Source of the DNA: Faecalibacterium prausnitzii
GTDB lineage: Bacteria > Bacillota > Clostridia > Oscillospirales > Ruminococcaceae
NCBI RefSeq assembly: GCF_019967995.1
Contig: NZ_CP065377.1
Span: forward strand, 1,984,001-2,048,000
DNA length: 64,000 bases
Direction: 5' to 3'
Made by a program: the position numbers and the translations under genes. A model generated the notes under the pieces. It ran no database searches. It was given only the letters and a program-made list of their open reading frames with translations, and was not told the origin of the DNA. Of this stretch, positions 18,396 through 26,328 are shown in pieces. How positions within the stretch are numbered: the stretch's first letter is position 1; each line of letters opens with the position of its first letter.

Positions 18396-18434
18396 GACCC
18401 CTCTACGCAGCGTAGGTTGCGCAGAGGGGTTTTC
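18396..18434 (+). terminator. Intrinsic terminator after the YhcH gene
   Basis: Stem ACCCCTCT-CGCA / GCG-AGAGGGGT around the stop, followed by TTTTC. Confidence 0.8.
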
Positions 18435-18478
18435 TATGCTATCCTGTCTGCAACGCAAACGAACAGGAGGAATCCATT

Positions 18479-19624
18479 ATGAATACCTATGTGACCGGAA
18501 ACACCATCCGGCTGCTGCGGGAAGCCAAGGGCCTGACGCAGGCAGAGCTTGCCCGCCAGCTCCTGGTCAGCGCCAAAACGGTCTCCAAATGGGAGACCGC
18601 CAAGGGCCTGCCCGACATCTCTCTGCTGGAACCGCTGGCCGCTGCACTGGGCGTGTCGGTGCTGGAACTGATGCAGGGCGAACCGGTGGTCAACCGGAAC
18701 CGTGCCGCCAATCTGCTGCGTTCCAAGCTCTACGTCTGCCCCCTCTGCGGGAACGTGCTCCACTCCACCGGTCAGGCCGTGGTGAGCTGCTGCGGCATCA
18801 CGCTGCCCGCGTTGGACATCGCGGATGCCGATGACGCCGACGAGAAGCACCAGCTGACCATTGAGCGGGTGGAAGATGAACTTTTCGTTACCCTGCACCA
18901 CCCCATGGAGAAGGGCCACTTCATCTCCTTCATCGCCTATCTCACCGGCGACAAGCTCCAGCTCGTCAAGCTCTACCCAGAGGGCGAAGCCAGCTGCCGG
19001 TTCCCGCTGCGGGGCACTGGAGTGCTCTATTTTTACTGCAACCGCCACGGCCTGATGAAAGCCCCAGACCTCCGCACGGCCACCCGCCGCACTCCGCCCC
19101 AGAAGATCCATCTGCGGGAGCCGGACGAGCGTGACCGCGAACAGGTCATGACGTATCGGAAGGAATTTCTCGCCCTCGGCTCCCGGATGGACGGCACCTC
19201 GGCGCTGGACCAATTCGACGATTTCGACGCCTGGCTGGCCCAGATTCGGAAACTGACCGACCCCCGCACGACGCCCGCCGGGCTTGTTCCTGCCACCGAA
19301 TATCTGGCGCTGGACGAGCACGAACGCCTTGTGGGCATGACCAACCTGCGCCATCGCCTGAACGACTATCTGCTCACCTACGGCGGGCACATCGGCTACA
19401 GCGTCCGCCCCTCCGAGCGGCAGAACGGCTATGCCACCCAGATGCTCCGCCTGACGCTGGAACAGGCCAGAGCGCGCGGCATCGGGAAGGTGCGCATCTG
19501 CTGCGACCACTACAACGTCGCTTCCGCCAAAACCATCCGCGCCAACGGCGGCGTCCTCGAAGACGAACAGTTTGACCCGCAGGATGGAACCCTGACCCAG
19601 CGGTACTGGATCTCCAACAATTAA
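18479..19624 (+). CDS. HTH (XRE) - desulfoferrodoxin-like - GNAT fusion protein
   Basis: A 381-residue three-domain protein. Residues 6-66 form an XRE helix-turn-helix (IRLLREAKGLTQAELA ... SKWETAKGLPDISLL). Residues 84-193 match desulfoferrodoxin: a CPLC..CC set (C87, C90, C104, C105), as in the rubredoxin-like iron centre, and the five superoxide-reductase iron ligands H124 (EKH), H141 (HHPM), H147 (GHFI), C187 and H190 (YCNRHG). Residues 212-381 form a GNAT acetyltransferase, with an acetyl-CoA loop at RQNGYA (314-319). Inference: an iron-based redox sensor controlling DNA binding and/or acetylation. No promoter is clear; AGGAGG precedes the ATG. Target genes and acetyl acceptor are unknown. 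Confidence 0.9.
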   Translation: MNTYVTGNTIRLLREAKGLTQAELARQLLVSAKTVSKWETAKGLPDISLLEPLAAALGVSVLELMQGEPVVNRNRAANLLRSKLYVCPLCGNVLHSTGQAVVSCCGITLPALDIADADDADEKHQLTIERVEDELFVTLHHPMEKGHFISFIAYLTGDKLQLVKLYPEGEASCRFPLRGTGVLYFYCNRHGLMKAPDLRTATRRTPPQKIHLREPDERDREQVMTYRKEFLALGSRMDGTSALDQFDDFDAWLAQIRKLTDPRTTPAGLVPATEYLALDEHERLVGMTNLRHRLNDYLLTYGGHIGYSVRPSERQNGYATQMLRLTLEQARARGIGKVRICCDHYNVASAKTIRANGGVLEDEQFDPQDGTLTQRYWISNN

Positions 19625-19627
19625 GAA

Positions 19628-19668
19628 ACCCTCTCCGTCAAAGCCTGTCGACTTTGGCGGAGAGGGTC
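19628..19668. terminator. Bidirectional hairpin between the HTH fusion gene and mgtE
   Basis: Stem ACCCTCTCCGTCAAAG / CTTTGGCGGAGAGGGT between convergent genes. The T-tract is weak on the plus side (TCTTATATT), and A-runs on the other side are short. Confidence 0.65.
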
Positions 19669-19676
19669 TTATATTA

Positions 19677-21056
19677 TCAACCCAGATGGAACAGATCAAT
19701 AAGAACGACCATGGCAAGGCCGTAATAGACCACAACGGCCACCAGATCGTTGATGGTGGTGATGAGCGGGCCGGAGGCCACAGCGGGGTCGATGTGGATC
19801 TTGTGGAACAGCATGGGGATGACCGTGCCCACCAGGCTGGAAACGACCATGGCGATGATCAGCGCCACGCCGACACAGCCGGACAGCAGGAAGGCTTCGC
19901 CCCAAGCATACGCCTTGAAGAAATGGATATAGCAGCCCAGGAAGCCCAGCGCCATCACAGCCAGCAGTGCGCCGTTCACCAGACCGACCCGCATCTCCTT
20001 CCAGAGCAGCTGGAGCTTTTTGGCGGTGGTCAGGTTCTCGTCCACCAGCACACGGATGGTCACGGCCAGCGACTGGGTGCCCACGTTGCCGGCCATGTCC
20101 AGCACCATAGACTGGAAGCAGATGACGATGGGCAGCACCGCCACCACCGACTCGAACGCACCGACGACCGAGGAGACGAGCATTCCGAGGAAGAGCAGGG
20201 CGATCAGCCAGGGCAGGCGCTTCTTCACGCTCTCGAAAACGCCCTCGTTCAGGTCCTCTTCGCTGGTCAGGCCGCCCAGTTTTGCGTAATCGTCGCCCAT
20301 CTCGTCATCGACCAGTTCGACCACGTCGGACGAGGTGATGATGCCGACCAGCTTCCCCGCATCGTTCAGCACCGGGAGCGAGCGCTCGGCGTAGTCCACG
20401 ATGCGGTCGATGCAGTCGCTGATCTTCTCGTGGTCGGTCACATAGGGGTACGACCGCGCGATGAGCTTTTCGAGCCGGTCGTCCGCGCGGGCAATGATGA
20501 GGTCTTTCAGGTCGATGGCACCATAGAACTTGTCGTTCTCGTCCACGACGTACAGGGTGGAGATATTGTCGTTCTCGCCCGCCTGCTTCACCAGCTCGCT
20601 CATCGCCTGCCGGATGGTCATATCCTTCCGGATGGAGATATAGTTGGTGGTCATGCTGCTGCCGATCTCATCCTCGCCGTAGGAGAGCAGCATCCGGACG
20701 TCCTCAGCGGAGTCGCGATCCAGCTGGCCGACGATCTTGGCCTTGTCCTCTTCTTCGAGGTCATCCAGCGCGTCCACCGCATCGTCCGAATCCATGTTGG
20801 AGACGACTTTCGCCGCCTTTTCCGAGGGCAGCTCTTTCAGATACGGCTCTGCATCGTCGAGGTAGGAGAAGATCTCTGCCACACGCTCGATGCCCAGCAC
20901 CGGGTACAGCTTCTGGCGCTCGTCCGGCGTCAGCGCCGTCAGCGCATCGGCCAGGTCGTTTTCGTGGTAGTCGGAAAGCTTTTCCGCCAGCTCTGCCTGC
21001 GGCAGACCGCTGTGGATGAGGTTCAGGATCTCTTCCTGGTAATTCTTCTTCTGCAT
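19677..21056 (-). CDS. mgtE: Magnesium transporter MgtE
   Basis: A 459-residue MgtE channel: an N-terminal helical domain (about residues 1-125), a CBS pair (about 130-255), and five membrane helices (about 280-455). The pore segment with PLITTINDL and the signature MVLDMAGNVGTQ are present. MgtE imports Mg2+ and closes when intracellular Mg2+ fills sites between the N and CBS domains. I chose ATG 21056 because AGGAAGGG lies 8 nt upstream; an in-frame ATG at 21086 adds ten residues but falls inside the leader terminator region. The gene sits behind a leader of about 210 nt that ends in an intrinsic terminator. Confidence 0.95.
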   Translation of the reverse strand: MQKKNYQEEILNLIHSGLPQAELAEKLSDYHENDLADALTALTPDERQKLYPVLGIERVAEIFSYLDDAEPYLKELPSEKAAKVVSNMDSDDAVDALDDLEEEDKAKIVGQLDRDSAEDVRMLLSYGEDEIGSSMTTNYISIRKDMTIRQAMSELVKQAGENDNISTLYVVDENDKFYGAIDLKDLIIARADDRLEKLIARSYPYVTDHEKISDCIDRIVDYAERSLPVLNDAGKLVGIITSSDVVELVDDEMGDDYAKLGGLTSEEDLNEGVFESVKKRLPWLIALLFLGMLVSSVVGAFESVVAVLPIVICFQSMVLDMAGNVGTQSLAVTIRVLVDENLTTAKKLQLLWKEMRVGLVNGALLAVMALGFLGCYIHFFKAYAWGEAFLLSGCVGVALIIAMVVSSLVGTVIPMLFHKIHIDPAVASGPLITTINDLVAVVVYYGLAMVVLIDLFHLG

Positions 21057-21267
21057 CTTGGTTCCCTTCCTGCCCATTCCGGGCATAAAAAATACACCGC
21101 GTCGGTCAAGCTCGACTCCTGCGGTGTATCATGGGCACATGCAGTTCAGGACGCGGCAGACTCATTCGCCTGGCCCGCATCGCAGGAGAAACGTTGTTTG
21201 GGGTGATCCGTATGGTCACTGGACATGGAAATCAAACGCCTCCTGAAACTGAGATTTGCCGTTCGGC
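21057..21267 (-). promoter_or_regulatory. mgtE leader RNA, candidate cation-responsive attenuator
   Basis: The predicted transcript runs about 210 nt before mgtE. In RNA sense it has CAGUUUCAGGA near the start that can pair with UCCUGAACUG about 90 nt later, an inner CAGGAG/CUCCUG pairing that competes with it, a GUGACC/GGAUCAC hairpin, and finally the terminator at 21087-21129. This is riboswitch-like architecture. I could not line it up with the M-box core as I remember it, so the class is left open. Confidence 0.55.
21087..21129 (-). terminator. Leader terminator upstream of mgtE
   Basis: Minus strand: ATACACCGC ... GCGGTGTAT with an inner GTCGAGC-type stem, followed by TTTTTT. It ends about 30 nt before the mgtE start, so it must be bypassed for mgtE expression. 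Confidence 0.85.
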
Positions 21268-21273
21268 CTCGTT

Positions 21274-21302
21274 ATGATACTACGGCCGGGCGGATTTTTC
21301 AA
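21274..21302 (-). promoter_or_regulatory. Promoter for mgtE
   Basis: Minus strand: -35 TTGAAA (21297-21302), 17-nt spacer, -10 TATCAT (21274-21279). Confidence 0.75.
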
Positions 21303-21352
21303 CCCCTTTTACAAAACTTTTACCGATTCTGAGCCGGATTTCAAGACATGAT

Positions 21353-21389
21353 AAAACCGGAACGCATCGAAAGATACGTTCCGGCTTTT
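21353..21389 (-). terminator. Terminator of the GntR-ABC exporter operon
   Basis: Minus strand: AAAAGCCGGAACGTATC / GATGCGTTCCGGTTTT hairpin with one mismatch, immediately after the permease gene. Confidence 0.85.
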
Positions 21390-21390
21390 G

Positions 21391-22038
21391 TCACTTTTTG
21401 TATTTTCCGTACCATGTCACCGACACCCGCCAGGACACGGCATACAGGGTCAGTACCACCAGCAGAAGCACTGCGGCCAGCCAGAGGGGTACAGGCAGCG
21501 GCACACTTCCCGTGCCGTTCTGCTGCAGTTCATCCATCACGGCACCGCCGCCGCCCAGCAGGGCACCCAATCCGACAAAGGTCAGGATATAGATCATGCT
21601 GGCTTTTTCTGCCCCAAAACGGTACAGCAGCGGCAGAGAAATACCGTTGACCAGCAGGATGGCACACACACTGCCCGCCAGCAGGGACAGCACATCCTTG
21701 TCCGGAGCCGTTCCGGTGCGCAGAGGGATCACCGTTACGAACAGTCCTCCGATCACAACAGCCGCCGCAGCGCAGAACAGACCGATGAGGTACTTTTCCG
21801 CCACCAGCGTCTTTTTGCTCACCGGAAGCGTCCGGCCATACTCCACCCAACCGACACTCTGATCGTAGGCAAGCAGGTTCACCGGCAAGATGCCCAGAAA
21901 AATGGCCGCATAACTCACCGGGAACACATAGGCGCTCGATGTGCTGAACACCCACACCAGCACAAATGCAACAGTCAGGTACATGGCTTTCATACTGGTT
22001 CTGACCTGATACCAATCCTTCAACAGCAACCCTTTCAT
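21391..22038 (-). CDS. ABC-2 type transporter permease
   Basis: A 215-residue membrane protein with six predicted segments (about residues 17-37, 39-58, 85-108, 121-138, 142-162 and 184-205). It begins MKGLLLKDWYQVR, the opening typical of the ABC2_membrane_5 type permeases that pair with YtrB-like ATPases. It overlaps the ATPase gene by 4 bp (ATGA) and is the last gene of a GntR-ATPase-permease operon. Such systems usually handle export or stress from wall-active peptides, but the substrate here is unknown. Confidence 0.85.
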   Translation of the reverse strand: MKGLLLKDWYQVRTSMKAMYLTVAFVLVWVFSTSSAYVFPVSYAAIFLGILPVNLLAYDQSVGWVEYGRTLPVSKKTLVAEKYLIGLFCAAAAVVIGGLFVTVIPLRTGTAPDKDVLSLLAGSVCAILLVNGISLPLLYRFGAEKASMIYILTFVGLGALLGGGGAVMDELQQNGTGSVPLPVPLWLAAVLLLVVLTLYAVSWRVSVTWYGKYKK

Positions 22039-22883
22039 CGCATATTCTCCCCTTTCACCATCAATACAAACAGTTCCTCGATACTCACCGGTGTCAGGGT
22101 GCTGCCCAACGGGACAAGTTCCCTTTTCACCAGTGCCTCGGCCCCGTAGGCTGTCACCCGATGGCTGACGATGGCGTTTTTATCCAGCTCCTCCAATTGC
22201 CCGGCAGTGCCGTGCCAGAGGGCGTATTCTTCCCGCAGGGTGTCTTTGTCCTCGCAGAGCAGGAGCCTGCCCTTGTGCAGGAAGGCAATGGTGTCGCAGA
22301 GCTTTTCCAGATCACTGACAATGTGGGACGAGATAAGAATGGCGTGGTCTTCGTCCCGCACAAAATCCAGCAGCAGGTCGATGAGCTCATCCCGAACGAC
22401 AGGGTCCAGGCCGCTGGTGGCTTCGTCCAGAAGCAGCAGCTTCGGATGGTGGGACAGTGCCACTGCAAGGCAGAGTTTCATCTTCATGCCGGTGGAGTAT
22501 TCGTTATACTTTTTCTTAGCAGGCAGTTCAAAGCGCTTGCAAAATCCGGCATAGACCCCGGCGTCCCAATTGCGGTAGATGCCCGCCATCACCTTTCCCA
22601 CCTGTTCGGCGGTCAGGCAGGTGGGGATGCCATCGCCGCTCAGCACCACGCCGATGTCCTCCTTGGTGCAGGGGGATGCTTCCAGGTCGTCTTTCCCCAG
22701 CACCCGGATGGTGCCGGACTCCGGTGGAAGTATTCCCAAAATCAGCTTCAGGGTCGTGCTCTTGCCCGCACCGTTCTCGCCGATGAGGCCGCAGACCGTG
22801 CCGCCGGGCAGGGTTAAATCGATAGGGCCCAGGGTAAAATCCGGATACGTTTTCTGTACGCCGTGCAGTTCCAGTGCGTTCAT
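22035..22883 (-). CDS. ABC transporter ATP-binding protein
   Basis: A 282-residue ABC ATPase. Walker A is GENGAGKST (about residues 35-43), the signature is YSTGMKMKL, a variant of LSGGQ seen in this exporter family, Walker B is LLLLDEATSGLDP, and the H-loop is ILISSHIVSDLEKL. The ATG at 22883 is preferred because GGGAGGA lies 6-7 nt upstream; an ATG at 22889 would be too close to it. The preceding GntR gene ends 2 nt before the start. Together with the permease it forms an exporter under control of the GntR regulator. Confidence 0.93.
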   Translation of the reverse strand: MNALELHGVQKTYPDFTLGPIDLTLPGGTVCGLIGENGAGKSTTLKLILGILPPESGTIRVLGKDDLEASPCTKEDIGVVLSGDGIPTCLTAEQVGKVMAGIYRNWDAGVYAGFCKRFELPAKKKYNEYSTGMKMKLCLAVALSHHPKLLLLDEATSGLDPVVRDELIDLLLDFVRDEDHAILISSHIVSDLEKLCDTIAFLHKGRLLLCEDKDTLREEYALWHGTAGQLEELDKNAIVSHRVTAYGAEALVKRELVPLGSTLTPVSIEELFVLMVKGENMR

Positions 22884-22885
22884 CT

Positions 22886-23257
22886 TCATTCCTCCCACAG
22901 CAGTTCCAGCATTTCGACAAGGTCGTTCTTTGCCAGCCCGCAGGACGCCGCCAGCCGGACGGCCTCCGTCAGGTGCGATTCAATTTGCTTCAGATTCTCC
23001 TCCCGGAGCAGTTCCGTGTTTTTCGCCGCCACGAAGAAGCCTTTGGCCGGGATGGCATACAGAAAGCCCTCCTTTTCCAGCTCATCGTAGGCGCGTTTGG
23101 TCGTGATGACGCTGATGCGCAGGTCGCGCGCCAGCGCCCGGATGGACGGCAGCGCCTCGTCCGGCTGCAGATTACCGTTCAATATCTCATTTTTGATCTG
23201 GGTATAGATCTGGTCATAGATCGGTGCTCCGCTTTTGTTGTCGATAAAAAGATTCAC
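22886..23257 (-). CDS. GntR-family regulator, YtrA type
   Basis: A 123-residue short GntR protein: a winged HTH (PIYDQIYTQIKNEILNG ... LPSIRALARDLRISVITTKRAYDELEKEGF) and a small C-terminal dimerisation helix pair, without an effector domain, as in YtrA regulators that sit in front of ABC exporters. The start is GTG 23257, with GGGGGGAG upstream; ATG 23320 would put the promoter and operator inside the gene. It probably represses its own operon through the palindrome at 23280-23293. Confidence 0.9.
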   Translation of the reverse strand: MNLFIDNKSGAPIYDQIYTQIKNEILNGNLQPDEALPSIRALARDLRISVITTKRAYDELEKEGFLYAIPAKGFFVAAKNTELLREENLKQIESHLTEAVRLAASCGLAKNDLVEMLELLWEE

Positions 23258-23279
23258 ATCGCTCCCCCCTCCGTCTTGT

Positions 23280-23293
23280 CTGTACATGTACAG
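23280..23293. promoter_or_regulatory. Probable operator of the GntR regulator
   Basis: CTGTACATGTACAG is a perfect 14-bp palindrome that begins at the -10 element of the operon promoter and covers the likely transcription start, an ideal repressor position. Confidence 0.7.
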
Positions 23294-23320
23294 TATATAC
23301 AGTTGACGCAGAGTTGTCAA
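23292..23320 (-). promoter_or_regulatory. Promoter of the GntR-ABC operon
   Basis: Minus strand: -35 TTGACA (23315-23320), 17-nt spacer, -10 TATACT (23292-23297). Near-consensus. Confidence 0.88.
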
Positions 23321-23331
23321 GAGGCAACTGC

Positions 23332-23368
23332 AAAAAAGCAGCCGCTCCCAACGGGAACGGCTGCTTTT
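23332..23368 (-). terminator. Terminator after proS
   Basis: Minus strand: AAAAGCAGCCGTTCCC / GGGAGCGGCTGCTTTTTT around GTT. It separates proS from the GntR promoter. Confidence 0.88.
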
Positions 23369-23398
23369 GGTTTTTCTTATGCAGTTCCTGCGAACGGC

Positions 23399-24838
23399 TC
23401 AGTAGGCCACGCCCCAATAGACCATGGCCTTGGCGGGCTTGCCGCAGCAGGGGCAGACATCGCTCAGGTGCTCCTGCGCGAAGGGCATGCAGCGGCTGGA
23501 CAGACCTGCCTCTTCCTTCATCTTCATCTCGCAGGCCAGGTCACCGCACCACATGGTCTTGATATAGCCGGTGTTGGCCTTGGCCAGCTCCTTGACCTCG
23601 TCCATGGTGGTGGCTGCCCAGGTGCGCTTTTCGCGGTTGGCCAGAGCGCGCTCGTACAGGTCCTTGCGCAGGGCCTCCAGCTGGGCCGGGATGGCCGTTT
23701 CCAGCTCATCCAGAGAGACGAAGACCTTCTCGCGGGTGTCGCGGCGGACCAGGACGCACTGGTTCTTCTCCAGATCCTTGGGGCCGATCTCCAGGCGGAG
23801 GGGCACACCCTTCATCTCCCACTGGGAGAACTTCCAGCCGGGGGCGTTGTCGCTGTCGTCCAGCTTGACGCGGGCGTACTTGCTGATCTTCTCAGCCAGC
23901 TCCGCGGCCTTCTCAGAAACACCGGGCTTGTGGGCGGCGATGGGCACGACCACGACCTGGATAGGAGCCACAGCGGGCGGCAGGATCAGGCCGTCGTCGT
24001 CGCCGTGGGTCATGATGATGGCACCCACCAGACGGGTCGAAACGCCCCAGCTGGTCTGGAACGGGTGGTGCAGCTGGTTGTCGCGGCCGGTGAAGGTCAC
24101 GTCATAGGCCTTGCTGAACTTATCACCGAAGTAGTGGCTGGTGCCGCTCTGCAGGGCCTTGCCGTCCTTCATCATCGCCTCGATGGTGTAGGTCGCCTCC
24201 GCACCGGCAAACTTCTCTTTATCGGTCTTGCGGCCCTTGACAACAGGGATGGCGAGATCCTGCTCGCAGACGTCTGCGTAGCAGTTCAGCTGCTGCTGGG
24301 TCTCAGCCTCAGCCTCGGCAGCGGTCTCGTGGATGGTGTGGCCCTCCTGCCACCAGAACTCGCGGCTGCGCAGGAAGGGACGGGTGGTCTTCTCCCAGCG
24401 CACGACGCTGCACCACTGGTTGTACTTCATGGGCAGCTCACGGTAGCTGTGCAGCACGCGGGACCAGTGGTCGCAGAACATGGTCTCGCTGGTGGGGCGC
24501 ACCGCCAGACGCTCTTCCAGCTTGTCCGAGCCGCCCATCGTGACCCACGCCACCTCCGGCGCGAAGCCATTGACCAGCTCGCCTTCCTTCTGCAGCAGGC
24601 TCTCCGGGATCAGCACGGGCATGGCCACGTTCTCATGACCGGTGGCCTTGAAGCGGGCATCCATGTCCTTCTGGATCAGCTCCCAGATGGCCTGGCCGTA
24701 GGGGCGCAGGATGATGAAGCCCTTCACGCTGGAATACTCGACCAGCTCTGCCTTGACGCAGATGTCGGTGTACCACTGCGCAAAGTTCTCTTCCTGGCTG
24801 GTGATCGCCTGCACGAGTTTCTTGTTGTCTTTTGCCAT
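23399..24838 (-). CDS. proS: Prolyl-tRNA synthetase (ProS type 3, archaeal/eukaryotic-like)
   Basis: A 479-residue class II synthetase of the short form lacking the YbaK-like editing insertion. Motif 2 ([14 protein letters not shown]) and motif 3 ([17 protein letters not shown]) are clear, as is the RPTSETMF segment. The anticodon-binding domain follows, with a C-terminal zinc-type region (CPCCGKP) ending in a conserved Tyr. It charges tRNA-Pro; a tRNA-Pro gene lies at 59492-59567. GGAGG precedes the ATG. I saw no T-box in the short gap (about 65 nt) between it and the acpP terminator. Confidence 0.97.
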   Translation of the reverse strand: MAKDNKKLVQAITSQEENFAQWYTDICVKAELVEYSSVKGFIILRPYGQAIWELIQKDMDARFKATGHENVAMPVLIPESLLQKEGELVNGFAPEVAWVTMGGSDKLEERLAVRPTSETMFCDHWSRVLHSYRELPMKYNQWCSVVRWEKTTRPFLRSREFWWQEGHTIHETAAEAEAETQQQLNCYADVCEQDLAIPVVKGRKTDKEKFAGAEATYTIEAMMKDGKALQSGTSHYFGDKFSKAYDVTFTGRDNQLHHPFQTSWGVSTRLVGAIIMTHGDDDGLILPPAVAPIQVVVVPIAAHKPGVSEKAAELAEKISKYARVKLDDSDNAPGWKFSQWEMKGVPLRLEIGPKDLEKNQCVLVRRDTREKVFVSLDELETAIPAQLEALRKDLYERALANREKRTWAATTMDEVKELAKANTGYIKTMWCGDLACEMKMKEEAGLSSRCMPFAQEHLSDVCPCCGKPAKAMVYWGVAY

Positions 24839-24904
24839 TTTCTTTTATCCTCCAAAGCCGTGCGCCAAACGCCCTGCTCCCAGGCCGTTCCGCACGAACT
24901 CATA

Positions 24905-24958
24905 TTAAAAGCCCCGCCGCAGCACCGCCGTGTGCAGCGCCGGGAAACGGGGCCTTTT
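24905..24958 (-). terminator. Terminator after acpP
   Basis: Minus strand: AAAGGCCCCG ... CGGGGCTTTT with a G+C-rich loop of about 30 nt, ending in TTTTAATA. It lies between acpP and proS, so proS probably has its own start or depends on read-through. Confidence 0.75.
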
Positions 24959-24970
24959 GCAGCGTCCGGA

Positions 24971-25204
24971 TCAGCCCTGATGGCTGTCCACAAAGTTCAC
25001 CACGTCACCCACGGTGCGCAGCGTCTCGATGGCGTCATCCGGCACCTCGATGCCGAACTCATCCTCCAGCGTCATGACCATATCCACGATGTCCAGGCTG
25101 TCGGCCTCGAAATCGCTCATGATGTCGCTCTCCATCGTGATCTTGGCGGGGTCGATATCCAGCTGTTCCGCCAGCAGGGCACGAATTTTCTCAAAGGTAT
25201 CCAT
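24971..25204 (-). CDS. acpP: Acyl carrier protein
   Basis: A 77-residue acidic four-helix protein. The phosphopantetheine attachment site is the serine of EADSLDIVDMVM, followed by the typical helix II acidic face (LEDEFGIEVPDD). It carries acyl chains in fatty-acid synthesis. I prefer ATG 25204 (GGAG 9 nt upstream) to the GTG at 25210, which is only 3 nt from the ribosome binding site. No other fatty-acid gene is nearby, so this may be a stand-alone or specialised copy; the sequence itself looks like a housekeeping AcpP. Confidence 0.95.
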   Translation of the reverse strand: MDTFEKIRALLAEQLDIDPAKITMESDIMSDFEADSLDIVDMVMTLEDEFGIEVPDDAIETLRTVGDVVNFVDSHQG

Positions 25205-25384
25205 TGTCACGGTCTCCTTTTGTCATCGATTCTTTGTTGTCCGCCCTGCGCAGCTGACCGGCCGCGCAAAGCACTCTCTATTTTTTATATCCCATGGGCC
25301 GCATCTTGTCAAGCCCTGTTTTGGATTCCGGAACGGATGCGGCGGAAATTTCCGATAAAAATTGCGGAAAGCACAGTTTTCCGC

Positions 25385-25413
25385 TTGACAGAATCCCGTT
25401 TGCTTCTTATGAT
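25385..25413 (+). promoter_or_regulatory. Promoter for dapF-dapL
   Basis: -35 TTGACA (25385-25390), 17-nt spacer, -10 TATGAT (25408-25413), about 40 nt before the dapF start. Confidence 0.85.
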
Positions 25414-25452
25414 AATAAGAGGTTCGTTATAACTACCGAAAGGATGAACGCG

Positions 25453-26301
25453 ATGAAGTTCTCATTTACCAAAATGCAGGGCTGCGCCAACGACTATATC
25501 TATCTGGACTGCCGGTCCTCCGGCGTGCCGGAGAACATTGTTCCGCTGGCCCGGAAGCTCTCGGCGCGGCATTTCTCGGTGGGTGCCGACGGCATCATCT
25601 GCATCTGCGCCCCGGAAACGCCGGGCGCAGACGGCACCATGCGCATCTTCAACGCCGACGGCAGCGAGGCGCAGATGTGCGGCAACGGCATCCGCTGCGT
25701 GGCTGAGTGGCTGCATGTGCATGAACCGGCCTGCGCAGCAAAGCCCGTGCTGAAGATCGACACCCGCAGCGGCCGGAAGACGCTGACCCGGATGGGCGAG
25801 GAGCTGTGGCAGGTGGAGATGGGGGCCTATTCCACCCGCGCCGCCGATCTGCCCGCCGTGAACATGGGCGAAGGGCCGCTGGTCCGCTGCCCGCTGACGG
25901 TGGACGGCAAGACCTGGGAGGTCACCTGCATCAGCGTGGGCAATCCCCACTGCGTCACCCTTGTGCCGGAGGTGGACGGCCTCAAGCTGGAGGCCATCGG
26001 CCCGGCGTTCGAGTCCCACCCGAACTTCCCGGAGCGGATCAACACCGAGTTCGTCGAGTTCGTGGACCGCACCCGCCTGAAGATGCGGGTGTGGGAGCGC
26101 GGCAGCGGCGAGACCTGGGCCTGCGGCACCGGCACCTGCGCCACGGTGGCCGCTCTGGTGGAGCAGGGCCTGTGCCCCGCGGGCGAGGACGTCCATGTGG
26201 CGCTGCGCGGCGGCGAGCTGACCATCCGGGTCCTGCCCGGCCAGCAGCTGCTCATGACCGGCGCGGCCTCCACCGTTTACGAAGCTGTGATCGAAGTCTA
26301 A
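25453..26301 (+). CDS. dapF: Diaminopimelate epimerase
   Basis: A 282-residue DapF that interconverts LL- and meso-diaminopimelate for lysine and peptidoglycan synthesis. The two catalytic cysteines are visible: C76 in MCGNGIRC and C224 in ACGTGTCA. Other landmarks are FTKMQGCANDYIYLD at the start and NPHCV. The ATG at 25453 is favoured over ATG 25444 because AAAGGA lies 8 nt upstream of the former and abuts the latter. It is followed by dapL after 27 bp, the preceding step of the same pathway. Confidence 0.96.
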   Translation: MKFSFTKMQGCANDYIYLDCRSSGVPENIVPLARKLSARHFSVGADGIICICAPETPGADGTMRIFNADGSEAQMCGNGIRCVAEWLHVHEPACAAKPVLKIDTRSGRKTLTRMGEELWQVEMGAYSTRAADLPAVNMGEGPLVRCPLTVDGKTWEVTCISVGNPHCVTLVPEVDGLKLEAIGPAFESHPNFPERINTEFVEFVDRTRLKMRVWERGSGETWACGTGTCATVAALVEQGLCPAGEDVHVALRGGELTIRVLPGQQLLMTGAASTVYEAVIEV

Positions 26302-26328
26302 CGTTAGAAAGAATCGAGGGAAAATACA

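Noticed and set aside
21057..21267. M-box riboswitch upstream of mgtE
   Set aside because: The expected core segments could not be lined up by eye, so I do not name it as M-box; it is retained as an unassigned attenuator.
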